Shown here: positions 1 to 29,689 of the stretch, in pieces
How the letters are laid out: every line of letters starts with the position of its first letter
Numbering within the stretch: position 1 is the stretch's first letter
From: Camarhynchus parvulus
Lineage: Eukaryota > Chordata > Aves > Passeriformes > Thraupidae
Direction of reading: 5' to 3'
Assembly (NCBI RefSeq): GCF_901933205.1
Contig: NW_022148237.1
Location: 920,001-984,000, forward strand
DNA length: 64,000 nt
Notes under the pieces: model-generated
What the model saw: only the letters and a program-made list of their open reading frames with translations
Told to the model about the DNA's origin: nothing
Database searches by the model: none
Made by a program: the position numbers and the translations under genes

Positions 1-310
1 GGTGCAAGGCAGGAAATGAAACAGGTACAGGGACAGGTGCAAGGCAGGAAATGAAACAGGTACAGGGACAGGTGGAAGGCAGGAAACAAAACAGGTACAA
101 GGACAGGTGTAGGGCAAGAAATGAAACAGGTACAGGGACAGGTACAGGGCAGGAAATGGAACAGGTACAAGGACAGGTGGAAGGCAGGAAACGAAACAGG
201 TACAGGGACAGGTGGAAGGCAGGAAATTGAATAGATACAGGGACACAAGACAGGTACAGGGCAGGAAATGGAACAGATGCGGGGACACACAAGGGGACAG
301 GTGTCAGGCG
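1..310. repeat. 35-bp minisatellite in a HUWE1 intron
   Basis: Units carry the core GGCAGGAAATGAAACAGGTA and repeat every 35 bp with small variations, up to the HUWE1 exon donor at 340. Confidence 0.9.
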
Positions 311-340
311 CAGGACAGGTGACAGGTAAGCCCCACTCAC

Positions 341-3300
341 GTCCTTGATGAGCAGAGCGTGCAGCATGACGTCGGTGAGGCCGTTGTCCTGCAGCGAGGA
401 CAGCAGCGAGGGCTCCTGGAACACGAAGACCGTCACCACCTCGGTCGCTGCGGCGGAGGAGAGAGGGGGGCACTGAGGGCAGGTAGAGCACCTGGCGGGG
501 TCCCCGCTCCGTGCCCGCCCCGCGCTGCCCAGGTGGGGCCGGGGCGTGGCTCACCCAGCAGGAACAGCGAGGGGCGGTAGTACTCGGCGTTGCTGATGAT
601 GTGCTTCAGCGAGGTGGGCAGCGAGCCGTCCATCACTGCGGGGACACGCGCGGTCAGTGCCACCACCCCTGCCACCCCCCGGCGGGGGGGGGTTTGGGGA
701 CATCGGGGACCACCCACCGTGCCGGATGCCGTCGGAGAAGGCGGGGTCTTGGATGGCTTTTTTCAGGAAGTTCAGCATGGATTTGAGCAAAGCGGCGCTC
801 TGGGGGATGCACTGCACTCCTGGGGGGGACACAGGGAGAGGATTGGGGGGCACAGGAGGAAATGGGGGTGTCCCCAGGGAGAAAGGTGGATGTGGAAAAG
901 GATTTGGGGTCTTCGTAGGTGGGGAACTGGGGTGTTCGTATAGAAAAGGAACTAGGGTGTCCATATAGGGAAGGATTTGGGGTCTTTATATGAGGGGAAT
1001 TGGGGTGTCCATATAGAGAAAGAATTGGGGTGTTCATAAAGGGAAGGAATTGGGGTGCTCATATAGAGAAGGAATTGGGGCGTCACTATAGAAAAAGAAT
1101 TGGGGTGTCGATATACAGAAAAAATTGCGGTGCCCATATAGAGAAGGAATTGGGGTGTCCATATAGAGAAAGAATTGGGGTGTCCTTATAAGGGGAACTG
1201 GGGTGTCCATATAGAGAAGGAATTGGGGTGTCCACGCAGGAAGAATTAGGGAGTCCATATAGGAAAGCAACTGAGGTGTCCACGCAACAATAATTAGGAT
1301 ATCCATATGGAAAAGGAATTGGGGTATCCGTATAGGGAAGGAATTGGGGTTCAGTGCTGTCCCCACCGTCCCCAGCCCTGGGGGTCACCTACCACCGCGT
1401 GGGGAGGGGGTGGCAGCGCTGGTGCTGGGCACAGCAGGTGGGGTTGGTGGCACCGGGTCCTGCCGGGCTTCGGCTGAGGGGCCAGGGCTGCTCTCCATGG
1501 CCACGTCGGTCACTGCAGGGGGACGGTGACATTGCAGAGAGAACGGGGGGGGACAGGTGACACCACGGGGGGGACACAGCCTCTGCTCACCCTCCATGTC
1601 CGTCTCCATGTCCTCGCCCTCGGGCAGGGTGGCAGCAGGCGGGCGCTGCACTTTGGGCTTGATGACGAAGGGACACTCGCGGCGGCACAGGTCCACCTCG
1701 TGCTGGGGGGGTGACAGAGCCTCAGCACCCCAAACCACGCGAGGGGACCCCAAAACACCCCCAGGGCACCCCAAAAGCGGGGCAGGGGTAGGGGGACAGC
1801 ACCTCGAGGCGGTAGATGAAGATGGACAGCCCGCTGTGTGACTGGAAGGCAGCCATGTCCAGGTTGGTGATGAGATCCACCACCCGCACCGCACGCGTGA
1901 CGAACGTGATCTGGTCCTGCTCGTCCCCCAGGAATTTGATCACCTGGCGAGGGGACAGACAGCAGGTGAGCCAGTCCCTAAGGCACCTGAGAGCCACGCA
2001 GAGGTGAGAACAGCCCACCTTGAGCAGCGCCTCCATCATGCCGCACGACACCAGCGCCTCGCCGCCCGCGTCATAGCTGGCCAGGTGGTACAGGAAGGAG
2101 AAGAGCGCCGTGGCGAACTGGTGTGGGTAGGGCTCCATGGAAGGGTCTGGGGGCGCACAGGTGTGGTTAGGGCAGGTCACACCCCCCAGGTGACCCCCCC
2201 AGCCCCTCAGCACGCACCGATCATGGCCTGGATGCAGTTGCGCACCAGCACGGGCAGGAAGCCGTGGTAGGAGGCGGTGCCGGTGCAGTCGATGATGCTG
2301 CTGAGCTTCGGCGTCCGCTCCAGGTGCACGATGGACGTCAGCGTCCGCAGGGAGGCCGCCTTGATGTCCTGGGACACGCGAGGGACACGCGAGGGACACG
2401 TGAGGGACAGGCGAGGACACGCGAGACGCGAGGGACACACGAGGGACACGCGACACATAAGGGACACGCGAGGGACACATAAGGGACACGCGAGGGACAC
2501 GCGAGGGACACATAAGGGACACGCGAGGGATACATGAGGGACACGTGAGGGACACGCGAGGGACACGCGAGGGACACGGGAGGGACACGGGAGGGACACG
2601 CGAGGGACATTCCAGTCCTTGATGAGCAGCACGACATCGGTGAGGGAATACACAAAAGGACAGGTGATGTGACAACTGAAAGCACAGGCAAGGGACACTT
2701 GTGTCCTTGATGAGCACCACGACATCAAGGGCACAAATGATGTGACAAGCGAAGGCACAGGTAAAGGGACAGATACAAAACACGTGAAATGACAGGAGCA
2801 GCGCAGGTGTAAGACCCAGACAGGCGAGGTGACAGCTGCAGGACAGGTGAGTCGCACTCACGTCCTTGGTGAGCAGCGCATGCAGCACGACATCGGTGAG
2901 GGAACACACCAAGGGACAAGCGAGGGGACACACAAGGGACACACACGGGGACACAAGGGGACAGGTGAGGGGACAGGGCTCAGCCCCGGGTCTCACCATC
3001 AGCTGCTTGTCGGTGATCTGCAGCACATCCACCAGCTCCTCGATCAGCCCGTTGTACAGGATGCTGTTGGCCGACTCCTGCAGCGCATTGGAGTACACTG
3101 CGGAGAGGGGGGGTCACCCAAACTGCCCCAGGACCACCCCCCAAAGCATCCCCCGACCCCCCAAAGCCACCCCCCGATTAAAACGAGCCCTAATGAAAGC
3201 CCACCCAGGATGGAGATGGCGTGGAGCCGCGCCTGCACCGCCTGCAGCCGCTTCTTGTGGTTGGAGAAGCCGTGGGCCAGGCGGATGTGGGTGAACAGCA

Positions 3301-6300
3301 GCATCTGAGCGGGGGGACAGAGGATTTGGGGGGGTCAGGGAGGGTCTGGGGGTCACCCCCCAATCCGTGGGGGTCCCCTCAATGTCACCCCACGCACCTG
3401 CTTGTCCTTGGGGATGCTGTACATCTTGGTCAGGGACTCCATGATCTCCGAGGGGCTCTCTGAGATCTGGGGGAAAGAGAAATTGGGAGGGGCAGAAGCA
3501 AAACTGGGGGGGCAGGGGACAAAATTGGGGTGTGGAGGGACAAAACTGGGGTGTGGAGGGACAAAATTGGGGTGTGGAGGGACAAAACTGGGGTGTGGAG
3601 GGACAAAATCTGGGGGTAGGGAACAAAAGTGGGGTGTAGACAGACAAGACTGGGTACAGAGGAACAAAATTGGGGTGCAGGGCACAAAATTGAGGGGTGG
3701 GGGAAAAATTGGGGGAGTAGGGAAAAAACTGCGGAGCAGAGAACAAAATGGGGGTGTAGGGGACAAAACTGAGGGGATGGGGACAGAAGTGGAGGATGTG
3801 GGGGGCCCAAGCAGAGCCCCCCCCCAAATCAAGGTGCCCCCCATGCTCACCTTGTCCAGCTGCTCGATGTGGATGTAGTGCAGGGTGGTGCTGGTGGCCT
3901 GCAGGGGTCACAGGAGGTCAAGGGGTGGCCCCGGTGTTTTGGGGGCCTCCTGGTGTTCCCAAACGCCCCCAAATGTCCCCAGTGTCACTCACCCTCTTGT
4001 CCACCTTCACCTCGACGCCCGGCTCAGCGTAGAACTCGAAGTGCAGGGTGGTGGCGCTGGGTGGGTATTTCTGGAGGGGGACACACGGGGCTCAGATGGG
4101 GACAGCAGGGTCCCCTCCCCTGGGGTGACAGGGCCAGGCTGGGGGACACCGGGACACAGGGAAAGGGGACACCAGGGTGCAACAGGGGGTGACAAAGTGG
4201 TGCTGGGGGACAAGGGAGGTGACACAGAGGGACAGGACAGCGCTGGGGACACCCTGAGGGGACACCAGACAGCGCTGGGGACACCAGCATGGCATCAAAG
4301 GGGCCTCAGGATGTGACAAAGGCACACGAGGTGACGTTGGGAACGGGTCACACCGAGATGTGACAACACAGAAGGTGACACAGGCACAGGCGAGTTCTGG
4401 GGACCCCCAGCACAGAACAAGGTGACACAGGTGAGTTCTGGGACAGGACAAGGTGACACTGGTGAGTTCTGACAAACCCCAGGACAGCACAAGGTGACCC
4501 ACAGGAGCTCAGGTGACCCACAGGAGCTCAGGTGACCCACAGGTGCCACTCACCATCATGTGCAGGTCCCGGCAGCACTCAGCCAACCCAAATCCATTCT
4601 CCTTTCCACCCCAGCTCTGCAGGGAGACCAGCCCAGCTCAGCCCCGCCGCGCTGAGCCCCCAAATCCCCCTAAAACCCCCCAAAATCCTCCTACAAACCC
4701 CGCCCACCTCGGCCAGGTGCTGCAGGCGGGCCAGCAGGGGCCCGCGGCGCTCGGAGCCCAGGCGCGTGATGTAGTTGGAGCGTTTGCTGAACACGTAGAG
4801 CAGGTTGAGCACGGCCAGCACCACGTGCATGTCCGAGGAGGCCAGCAGCGTGGTCAGGTGCTGCGGGGACGACACGACAGGCGCGTCTCAGCGCGTCACG
4901 CACGCCTGGGGACGCGCAGGGGGCGGCTCTGGGGGCGTGCCCACCTCGATGGAGCTGTACAGGTGGCGGGAGAAGCTGTACTCGATGAGCAGCGCAGTGA
5001 AGTTGAGCAGGGCCAGCAGCAGGGCCTTGAGGGGCTGCCGCTCGGGCCGGTCGCAGGCCAGCATCCAGCTCATGGCCTCCACCGGCCGGCCCGCCTCGGC
5101 CAGCAGCGCGTCGAAGCGGTCCAGCAGGTCCACCCAGTGGTACAGCTCGCACTGAGGGGGGTCAGGGGGAAGATGTGGGGCTGGGGGCACAGCCCGGGAC
5201 CCCCTGAGCCCCCCATGAATCCCCCACACCCACCCAGTGGTACAGCTCGCACTGAGGGGGGGTTTAGGGGGGAGATGTGGGGCTGGGGGCACAACCTGGA
5301 CCCCCAACCCAAACCCCCTGAGCCCAGCCTGGACCCCCAACCCCACCCTGAACCCCCATATCCCAGGGGGGGACCCCCAGAACTCCAAGGAGGAACCCCA
5401 ATATCCCAGCCCAGCCTGCCCAGCTTGCAGCTGAGCCCCCCTCCACAATGAAGAACAAGAAAATGGAGCTTTGGAGGTTGAGAGAAAATTTGGGTCCTCC
5501 CCGGGTGTTTGGGGGCAAATTGAGGTACCCCCACATGTTTTGGGGTCCACAGGGTGCTCCCCCTACTGTATTGGGGTTGTTTAGGCATATTGGGGTTATT
5601 TAGAGATATTTGGGTTGTTTTAGGGATATTGGGGTAGTTTTAGGAATATTTGGGTTATTTTAGGGGTATTTGGGTAGTTTTAGGGATATTTGTGTTGTTT
5701 TAGGGATATTGGGGTTATTTAAGGATATTTGGGTTGTTTTAGGGATATTGGGGTTATTTAGGGATATTTGGGTTATTTTAGGGATATTTGGATTATTTAG
5801 GGATATTGAGACTGTTTTAGGGATACTGGGGTTCCTCCTTGAAGTTTTACAGGAGTCTGTGACAAAAAATTCACACCCAAACAGCTCCAGGATGAAGGGA
5901 AAGTGGGGACCCCCCCACTCAGTGTCCCGGGGAACTTTGGGGTGCCCCTGCCATGCCAGGGGGGGCTGTGTGACACTGCAGGCCCCCTCCCCAGTTTTGG
6001 GGTCCACATGGGGTCACAGCCCCTCCCCTGAGGCCATGGGAGATGAAGGCACTCCTGGGGGGCTGTGAGGACACTGCTGGGACCCCTCCCTCAATTTGGG
6101 GAAAGATAAATAAAAAAGCGGGGGGGGGGGGGCCAACATTGGGGTGGGCAGCAAGAAATTTAGAACCCCCCAATTTCAAAACCTCCAGAGAAATCCAGAA
6201 GTGCCCCACCCAAGGGCTGAGGGGGCTCAGCTGAAACCAGGGACCCCCCCTCATTTCAGGACCACTCTGGGGTGTCATCCCCCCCTCCCCCCATTCTGGG

Positions 6301-6914
6301 GGTCCTCCCTGCAATTCGGGGGTGCTCCAGGGTGCCACCCCTCTGTGGCACTGACCAGCTTGGGGACAAGCTCAGCCCCACCCTGACAAACTGTGCACAA
6401 TCTCCTGGGGAACTTGCACGTGGCTCAGGACCCCTCATGTTTGAGGTTCCCCCCCTCTCCAAATGTTGGGGCCCTCCCCCGGGTTTTGGGGCCCCCTCCC
6501 ACCTTCCCAATGTTCCATGTCTTGATCTGCTGCAGTTCTGTCACCAGCTGCTCATCGCTGCAGCCCTTCAGCTTCTCGATGAGGGCCCGGCAGTCGGCGG
6601 GCTGGGGGACACGGGCGACTCAGCACTGTCCCCCCACGGTGTCCCCGACAACCCCCGATGTCCCCAACCCCTGAGTGTCCCTGACACCCCCCGATGTCCC
6701 CAAACCCCCCCCCAGTTCCCTTCCCAATTTCCCCTTCCCCAACAGCTCGAACTGCACTCTGTGCTGTCCCCACAACACCCCCTGAATGTCCCCAACCCCC
6801 GAGTGTCCCCAAGCCCTCCCCGAGTGTCCCCAAGCCCTCACCGCCTCCGTGGGGGTTTTCTTCAGTTTCGTCCGATCCACTTTCATTTTGGGGGTTCCGG
6901 TCCTCGTGCTCCGC
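341..6914 (-). CDS. HUWE1: HUWE1, HECT E3 ubiquitin ligase, N-terminal 635 codons (partial; continues past base 1)
   Basis: HUWE1 is a giant (about 4,370-residue) HECT ubiquitin ligase; only its N-terminal armadillo-like (DUF908/DUF913) region is here. The start codon is at 6886-6884 ([15 protein letters not shown]), in an exon whose acceptor lies just above 6914. Coding exons, 5' to 3': 6886-6842, 6601-6503, 5151-4945, 4860-4708, 4616-4554, 4070-3993, 3898-3851, 3466-3398, 3304-3205, 3097-2997, 2368-2218, 2146-2019, 1943-1803, 1702-1591, 1512-1393, 819-718, 635-555, 447-341. Every exon has AG/GT borders and all 1,905 nt join in frame. Recognisable blocks are [31 protein letters not shown] and [14 protein letters not shown]. 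The last donor is at 340-339; the following exon lies outside the window. No frame break was found, unlike PHF8 and WNK3. Confidence 0.97.
900..1345. repeat. About 30-bp minisatellite in a HUWE1 intron
   Basis: The unit core is GAATTGGGGTGTCCATATAG, with about 14 copies filling the intron between exons 1393-1512 and 718-819. Confidence 0.9.
2370..2610. repeat. GGGACACGCGA short-unit array in a HUWE1 intron
   Basis: About twenty copies of GGGACACGCGA or GGGACACATAA start directly at the splice acceptor of HUWE1 exon 2368-2218. Confidence 0.9.
2617..2900 (-). repeat. Three copies of the HUWE1 exon 341-447 donor end in an upstream intron
   Basis: Segments at 2617-2648, 2702-2730 and 2853-2900 resemble the 3' end of HUWE1 exon 447-341, about 2 kb away. 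The best copy (2853-2900) is roughly 85% identical over 46 bp. On the minus strand it reads [15 protein letters not shown] followed by GTGAGT, against [15 protein letters not shown] plus GTGAGT in the real exon. Confidence 0.85.
5128..5290 (-). repeat. 100-bp tandem duplication of a HUWE1 splice acceptor
   Basis: The acceptor and first 21 nt of exon 5151-4945 (CELYHWV) recur exactly 100 bp upstream in the transcript (5241-5260), with the same flanking GGGAGATGTGGGGCTGGGGG. Both copies have CTCAG. Confidence 0.9.
5580..5835. repeat. AT-richer 19-20 bp minisatellite in a HUWE1 intron
   Basis: About a dozen TTTAGGGATATTTGGGTTG units. Confidence 0.9.
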
Positions 6915-7009
6915 CTGCGGCCACACGTGGGGGGTGGGGGTGGGGGGGAGGGGGTGTCACACCTGGGCCACCCCCCCAGCGGCTCAAACCCCGCCCCCCG
7001 CCTGTCCCG

Positions 7010-7465
7010 ACAGGACCCGGCTGTGCGACAGAGCCCGGCTGTCCCGACAGAGCCCCCGCTGTCCCGACAGGACCCGGCTGTCCCGACAGAGCCCCCGCTG
7101 TCCTGACAGGACCCGGCTGTCCCGACAGAGCCCCCGCTGTCCCGACAGGACCCGGCTGTCCCGACAGGGCCCCCGCTGTCCCGACAGAGCCCCCGCTGTC
7201 CTGACAGGACCCGGCTGTCCCGACAGAGCCCCCGCTGTCCCGACAGGACCCGGCTGTCCCGACAGGGCCCCCGCTGTCCCGACAGAGCCCCCGCTGTCCC
7301 GACAGGGCCTCGCTGTCCCGACAGAGCCCCCGCTGTCCCGACAGAGCCCCCGCTGTCCCGACAGGGCCTCGCTGTCCCGACAGGACCCGGCTGTCCCGAC
7401 AGGGCCCCCGCTGTCCCGACAGAGCCCCCGCTGTCCCGACAGGACCTCGCTGTCCCGACAGGCGC
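7010..7465. repeat. CTGTCCCGACAG minisatellite in the HUWE1 5' intron
   Basis: About 24 units of about 18-20 bp alternate CCCGACAGGACCCGGCTGT with CCCGACAGAGCCCCCGCTGT. Each unit contains a C/T-rich stretch ending in ACAG on the plus strand. Confidence 0.92.
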
Positions 7466-8729
7466 CGCGGCGGCCGCGGCCCGATGACGTCGCGGCACCG
7501 GCTGAACAATGAATGTGCAAAACCCCGCCGTGCCCGGGGGGTTCACCGGGAGCGCCCCCCACCCCAATGAACCCCGCGGGGGGATGACGAGGGGCTGCAA
7601 TTAAGGGCTGTAATTACGGCTGGTAATTAGGGGCTGAGGCTGCCGCGTGCCGGGGTTCCTCCACCCCCCGGTGCCCCCCCCGCCCCCGCCGGCCCGGCCG
7701 GTTCGGTGACAGTGACGCATCGCTTCGGGGGGGGCCGTTCTTGGGGTGTCCCCAAGCCGGGGGAAGGCGTCCAAAATCAGCCTGAAGCTCGCAGCCCGTT
7801 TTACCCCCATAAAAACCTCCCCGATGCGAGAACCCCCCCGCCCAGAATTCTCTCGCGTCGCCCCCCCGCCCCCGGAAGGTTCTGAAGCCGCCCCCAGCCC
7901 CGGTAACAACGGGGGGAGCCCTTACCGGGAATCACTCCCAGTCCATCCTCGGCCCGGCCCGGTCGCTGCGAGGGGGAGGGAGCCGGGAGCTGCTGGGAGG
8001 GGAAATTGGGGAGGGGGATGTGAAATATTGGGGGGGTTCTGTGTGAGCGGCTGAATGATTGCGGGGGGCTGATCCCAAAAAGGGATCCCCCAAACCGCAG
8101 CGTGAGGGACCTTAAGGGTGGGAAGTGACAGCCCAAAATCGCTGTAAAATGTGCAAAAAATACAAATAGAGAAAAAAGTGTCGGGAGGAAATGAGGAGAC
8201 CCCCCCAAATCCTGAAGGATCTGAAAGAAGGGGGGGGTCCTAAATCGGGGGGAGCTGCAGGAAGCACGGCCTAGAGGATGGGGAAGGGGGGGGTCGCTAA
8301 AGGGGGCCCCCAAATGTCGGGAAAGCGAAGAGGGGGACCCTGAGTGATGGGAGGGGAGTGCGGGGGAATGGAAATGAAGCTGGGGTCCCTAAATAATGAG
8401 AACCACAGAAAGCACCCCTAAAACACGGCGGAATCTAAAGACGTGAGAAAGCTAAATTGAGATGGGGGAGCGGCCAAACACCCCAAATGTCGGGGGAGAG
8501 CGCCTGAGTCCCCTCAAGGGGGGGTCCCTATAGGGGGAGGCCGCGGGGGTCGGAGGAAGGGGGGGCCGTGAGAGAAGGAAAGGAGCCCCCAAATCACGGG
8601 AGGCCGCCGGGGAGTGGGGGGGGCGGTGGGGGGGCGGGCCCCTCATGACGGAGCCGCGCGCCAATGTTCCCACGCCGCGGGCCCCGCAGCGGCACAGGGC
8701 CGAGCCCCCCGCCCCGCCGGCCCCGGTAC

Positions 8730-9010
8730 CTTGAGCGAGCGGGAAGAGCGGGGGGTCAGAGCCCGGCCCGGGCCCGTCCCGCCGCTGCCGCCGCCGCCAT
8801 CTTACACTGAGCCCCGGCCGCGGCCCGAGATCCCGCGAGAGCCGCCGCAAGTCCCGCGAGAGCGGCCGGCGGGACGGGAGGAGGCGGCGCCGCAGGGAGA
8901 GCGGGAGGCGGGGCAATGCCACCGGCAGCCAATGGGAACGCGAGAGGCGCGGCGGCCAAGTCTCGCGAGAGCGCGCCTAGCGGTGGGGCGGGAGTATGGA
9001 GAAGCCTCGC
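8730..9010 (-). promoter_or_regulatory. HUWE1: Probable HUWE1 promoter and 5' non-coding exon
   Basis: A CpG-rich block lies about 1.8 kb above the HUWE1 start codon. On the minus strand it carries an AAGATGGCGGC initiator-type (YY1-like) element near 8800. A good splice donor (CAAG followed by GTACCG) sits at 8730/8729, so a leader exon of roughly 8815-8730 probably splices to the acceptor just above 6914. The transcription start is inferred, not observed. Confidence 0.6.
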
Positions 9011-9509
9011 GAGATTTCGTGAGGAGCATGGGGGAGGGGAGGCGATCCCTCACGGATCCCGCCTCATACCGGGAGGGGGGGGGCTGACGGTGAAGGGGGG
9101 GAAGGCCCTGCCCGCCACAGAGCGGCTCAACACCCCCCGCTCCCCTCGCAGGCCGGGGGCCCCACGCCGTTCCCCTCAAGCACCGGCACTCACCGGCACG
9201 CTGATGAGAGCGAGATCTCGCGAGGCGCTGGCGGCAGCGCGGCCCGGAAGCCTCGCGAGAGGCGCGCGGAAAGAGAGAGAGAAGCGAGAGCGGCAACGGG
9301 AGAGCGACCCCGCCGCGGGTGGGGGAGGGCGGGCGGGGGGAGCGCGGCCGCTGCCTCAGCGGCGGGAACGGCGGCGGCGCGCGCGGCTCTCGCGAGAGCG
9401 CCGGCTGAGTGTCGCTCCAAATCTCGCGAGATTGGAGATCGCCCTCCTTCGGCTGGAAGACAAGATCTCGGGAGAGCGCTGCCGGAGGGAAGCGCCAAGT
9501 CTCGCGAGA
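8961..9509. promoter_or_regulatory. Array of seven CTCGCGAG palindromes in a CpG island
   Basis: Exact CTCGCGAG cores, most inside TCTCGCGAGA, occur at 8962, 9006, 9217, 9252, 9389, 9423 and 9501. Near matches (CCCGCGAG, CTCGGGAG) occur around 8832, 8853 and 9467. TCTCGCGAGA is a known vertebrate core-promoter element, bound by BANP and studied with ZBTB33. The array lies immediately upstream of the inferred HUWE1 leader exon. Confidence 0.75.
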
Positions 9510-9539
9510 TCTGCCCGGCGGGAAGCGCTGAGGGAGGGC

Positions 9540-10230
9540 CACGTGACCCTGCCCGGGGCATTTTTTTCACCAATTCCGGATTTTTTTTTTTTTTTTATTC
9601 TACAAATACAAAAGGAGGGGGGCGGGGCCGCGGCCTCCGGACACGCCTACAAAACAGGGGCAACCAATGGGAAGCGGCCCCGCCCCGTCAATCAACCTGA
9701 AGACACTTGGGGGGCGGGAAAAAAAAAAATCCCAGCGGGGACCAATCAAAGATGGCTCCGCCCCTCCCGCAGCTCTGGGGCGGGGCTTGTCCAATCGCCT
9801 GAGCTCCTGGAGGCGGGAAATGCAAAAGCCCCGCCCCCAGCCCATTCACAGCCAATGGGAAGGTGGGAAATGTGGTGGGCAGAGCCAGATGCAGCTCCAC
9901 CCTTTTGTGGGCGTGGTCTGTATCTATGTGGGCGTGGATTATCGTCGCCACGCCCGTGTTTTACCCTACATTACCGATGGGCGTGGCTTGGGCTGTGATG
10001 GGGCGTGGTCTCATCGGAATCCACATTGCGGGCACGGCCTCAGAGAGGTCACGTGGGACCACACCTGGAGGGGCGGAGCCTAAATCGAGCCACGCCCTTC
10101 TAGCGATCACACCGTTGTTCTGATACATGCGGTTCCATCAGGCCCCGCCCCTTTCCGCAGCAGCCCCGCCCATAGTTCATTGTTCAGCCTGCGGTGGGCG
10201 GAGCCTGGCAGGGCGTGGCCGGCCCCGCCC
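9540..10230. other. PHF8 3' flank / HUWE1 upstream spacer, with candidate PHF8 poly(A) signal
   Basis: No gene is recognisable here. The stretch holds many GGGCGTGG / CCACGCCC boxes. On the minus strand an AATAAA (9599-9594) runs into an A-rich tract, which would give PHF8 a 3' UTR of about 630 nt. The A-tract could instead be a degraded retroposed tail. Confidence 0.4.
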
Positions 10231-28177
<17,947 letters not shown>

Positions 28178-29202
28178 GGCCGGGCCCCCGGGGCGACCCC
28201 CGACCCTACGGACCCCCGCGACCCCCCCCGGCCCGGGACATCCGCGCGCGCTGCCCGCCGGACCCCCGAAAATCCCCTCAAAAAAAAAAAACGACCCAAA
28301 GAACACCCTCAAAAACACCCCAAAAGCAGCCTCACAAAAAAAAAAACCAAAACAGCCTCAAAATCTCCTCAGAACAGCTTCAGCAAAACCCCAAAAAAAG
28401 CCTCAAAAAACACCCCAAAAACACCCCCCAAACAACTCCCTCCAAATAAACCCCGAAACCAACCCCTCGGCTGCTCCCCTATAAACACCCCCAAAGCCCC
28501 CCAAAAACGCGGCCTGCGGAGCCCTGAGGGGAATTGGGGGGCACGACCCCCCAAAAAACCCTGTACGGGCCGGGGGCACCCCAAAAGGGCCTGCGGAGAC
28601 TTGGGATCCCCCTCAGCTATTGATGAGGGCCTAAGACTTCCCCAAAAGGGTCTGGAGGTGATAGGAGACCCCTCCAAGGGTCACCAGGGCTCTGGGACCC
28701 CCTCCCCGAGATTTTATATGGCCCAGAGCCCCCCAAAAACGCGCCCACAGGATCCCCCCCGCCCCTATAGCGTGTGGAGACCCCCAAAAGCGCCGCAGGG
28801 CCCGGGGTCCCCTCACGGCGTCCGTGGGGTCCCGGCCGCCCCCTCCCCCCGCGCTGTGAGGTCCCCGAGACCCCCCCAAAGACCCGCGGGACCCCCTAAA
28901 AGCTTTGGGGACCCCCAAAAACCCGCCGACCCCCCCTCAAGGCCGGCGGGACCCCTCCGAGGCCTGCGGGACGCCGCGAGGCCTGCGCCCCCCCCACCGC
29001 CACTTCCCGACTAGGCCGCAGCCCGCCCCGGCAAGGCCCAGCGCTTCTCGCGGCCGCTCCTCCGCCGCCGCCCGGTCGCCGCCGCCGCTGCCGGCCCCGG
29101 GCCCGGTGCTGCCGCCGCCGCCGCGGCCTCTGCGCGCTCCGGGCCGCCCGGGAAAGTTTTATTCAAACGCGGAAACGGGGAGGGAGAGGGCGGGGCCTGG
29201 GC

Positions 29203-29362
29203 GCCATTTTGGCCGCGTCGCGCCGCCATCTTGGGAAGGGCGAGGGCGCCATTTTGGGAAGGACGGAACGCCCCCCATTGGGTGTGCACGGGCGGGGCCG
29301 CCATTTTGGGCGTGGCGCCGCCGTCGCCAGGTTGAGTGTGGCGGGTCCGGCCGCCATTTTGG
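29203..29362. promoter_or_regulatory. PHF8: Five GCCATNTTGG (YY1-like) motifs in the PHF8 promoter CpG island
   Basis: GCCATTTTGG or GCCATCTTGG occurs at 29203, 29225, 29248, 29300 and 29353, with spacings of 22, 23, 52 and 53 bp. Read in PHF8's direction (minus) the motif is CCAAAATGGC, resembling the YY1 initiator element. The surrounding 28200-29400 is CpG-dense and is the likely PHF8 promoter. Confidence 0.65.
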
Positions 29363-29689
29363 GAGTGGCGCGCACCAGCCACGCTTTTATTTCTTAAATT
29401 TTAGGATTTTTTTTTTTCTTTCTCGCGCTTTTTAACAATTTCCCCGCAAAACAAACGCCTTGCCCACCCTCTCGAACCAGAACAGCCGAGAATTCACCCC
29501 GAAATCTCACTGGCTTGGTGAAGGGGTGAGGTAGATGAGAGGAAAACACGACAAAATGACCCAAAAATGGGCTGAGGGAGGAGTACAGGAATGAGAGGGG
29601 GTTGTTGCACCAGTATGACCAGTATAGGGTGGGTGAGTCACCAGTAAAACCAGTACAGCCCACTGCCCTCCACTGAGGTCACATGAGGG

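Noticed and set aside
1..6914. let-7f-2 / miR-98 hairpins known from HUWE1 introns
   Set aside because: Those lie in introns of the distant 3' part of HUWE1; no let-7-like seed hairpin was seen in this 5' portion.
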